Below are positions 63,416 through 64,000 of a stretch of 64,000 nt of DNA, one piece after another. The stretch comes from JAENVU01 sp963765075 (GTDB lineage: Bacteria > Actinomycetota > Acidimicrobiia > IMCC26256 > JAENVU01). A model generated the notes under the pieces. The model made no database searches and had not been told where the DNA came from. It saw nothing but the letters and a program-made list of their open reading frames with translations. The stretch spans positions 62,001 to 126,000 of the forward strand of contig CAVXVA010000001.1 in assembly GCA_963765075.1 (NCBI GenBank), in the 5' to 3' direction. Each line of letters begins with the position of its first letter. Positions within the stretch are counted from its first letter, which is position 1. The translations under genes and the position numbers were made by a program.

Positions 63416-64000
63416 TCAGCCGTCACCCGGATGGCCCTCCCGCTTGACGACGAGCACACCGTGGCGTCCGGTCCGGCCGTCACGACGGTGCGAGAAGTAG
63501 TCGGGCGATTCCACCGTGCAGACGTCGAGGACTTCGATGTCGTCGACCGCCAGCGCCTCCAGGGCCGCCACGATGGTCGCCGCGCAGATCGAACGCCGGG
63601 TTCCCGTCGGCAGTGCGCGCCGCCACCTGGGGACCGACCCGATCCGCGAGTTCGGCGAGAAGTTCGGCTCCGAACTCGTAGTGCGCCGGACACACGCACG
63701 GTCCGATGACCGCTCGGATCGGTCCGGCGCCACGCGCGCGCAAGCCCGTCACCGCGGCGGGAATGACGCCGTCGACCGCACCCCGCCACCCCGCGTGGAC
63801 GGCGGCGCAGGCCGTGTCGTTGGCCAACGCGATCGGGGCGCAGTCGGCGCCGATCGCCAGCAGCCCGAGGCCGACGCGATCGGTCACGACCCCGTCGGCG
63901 TCGACGCCATCGACTTCGGTCCCGCTCGCGTCCAGGACCGTCGTGCCATGGACATGATGCGGCATCACGAGGAGTTCGGGCTCGACCCCGGCGATCGCCG
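63416..64000 (-). CDS. pgeF: PgeF/YfiH laccase-domain protein, 5' end outside the window, frame interrupted
   Basis: Multicopper-oxidase-like family whose members hydrolyse or release wrongly made peptidoglycan precursors and act on purine nucleosides. The frame enters from beyond 64000 (AIAGVEPELLVMPHHVHGTTV). Metal residues: His in VHGTTV, Cys in GADCAPIAL, His in AAVHAGWRGAV, and IGPCVCPAHYEFG. One base must be skipped at 63580-63592; the next frame gives CAATIVAALEALAVDDIEVL and DVCTVESPDYFSHRRDGRTG to the TGA at 63416. Confidence 0.88.

Overview
This is a GC-rich bacterial chromosome segment from an actinomycete, most likely of the class Acidimicrobiia. The evidence is gene content and order. 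There is a phosphatidylinositol-mannoside set (pgsA, patA, pimA), a mycothiol-type cysteine ligase (mshC-like), F420 enzymes, a DivIVA/SepF/YggT/YggS/PgeF cluster, type IV pilus motors and a eukaryotic-type IleRS. The order thrS, HIT, pgsA, patA, pimA, pdxS, pdxT, yebC, ruvC, ruvA, ruvB, yajC, secD, secF, relA, hisS, aspS, rarA, alaS, ruvX, mltG, aroE is the classical actinobacterial order, as in mycobacteria.

Layout. At 1-7561 lie type IV pilus motor genes (a partial plus-strand pilB paralog, then pilB, pilT and a DUF4388 gene on the minus strand) with a GNAT enzyme and a kelch-like lipoprotein. At 7612-41264 one very long minus-strand run carries translation, recombination, Sec export, stringent response, vitamin B6 and PIM lipid genes, many coupled by 4-nt ATGA/GTGA overlaps. 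Between yebC and ruvC this run carries extra genes: a peroxiredoxin with an in-frame TGA at the catalytic cysteine, and a coxS-coxM-mocA-coxG molybdenum hydroxylase accessory set with no coxL. At 41360-57619 there are mixed strands: SRPBCC protein, mshC-like ligase, npdG, an F420 oxidoreductase, a methyltransferase, dnaE, a phosphatase-fold protein, an Rrf2 regulator, a two-component system divergent from two small secreted proteins plus ApbE plus a heme membrane protein, then rluD, lspA and a DksA-like gene with a Lys/Ala-rich N-terminus. At 57714-64000 lie ileS and the divIVA-yggT-sepF-yggS-pgeF cluster.

Sequence quality matters here. At least ten genes that should be intact (aroE, alaS twice, ruvC, pimA, patA, a membrane protein, HIT, thrS, divIVA, pgeF) are each broken by what reads as one inserted base. 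A sulfatase-like gene at 36010-38193 has at least ten frame changes. Uncorrected single-molecule sequencing errors are the simplest explanation, and these genes are annotated as single frame-interrupted units.

The most interesting signal is the peroxiredoxin at 27801-28265. Its reading frame is perfect on both sides of a single TGA that falls exactly where the peroxidatic cysteine belongs (GDFTPG-TGA-TIQ). A hairpin begins 7 nt after the TGA. This fits a selenocysteine peroxiredoxin, although no sel genes lie in the window. I found no rRNA, tRNA, CRISPR array, insertion sequence or prophage.
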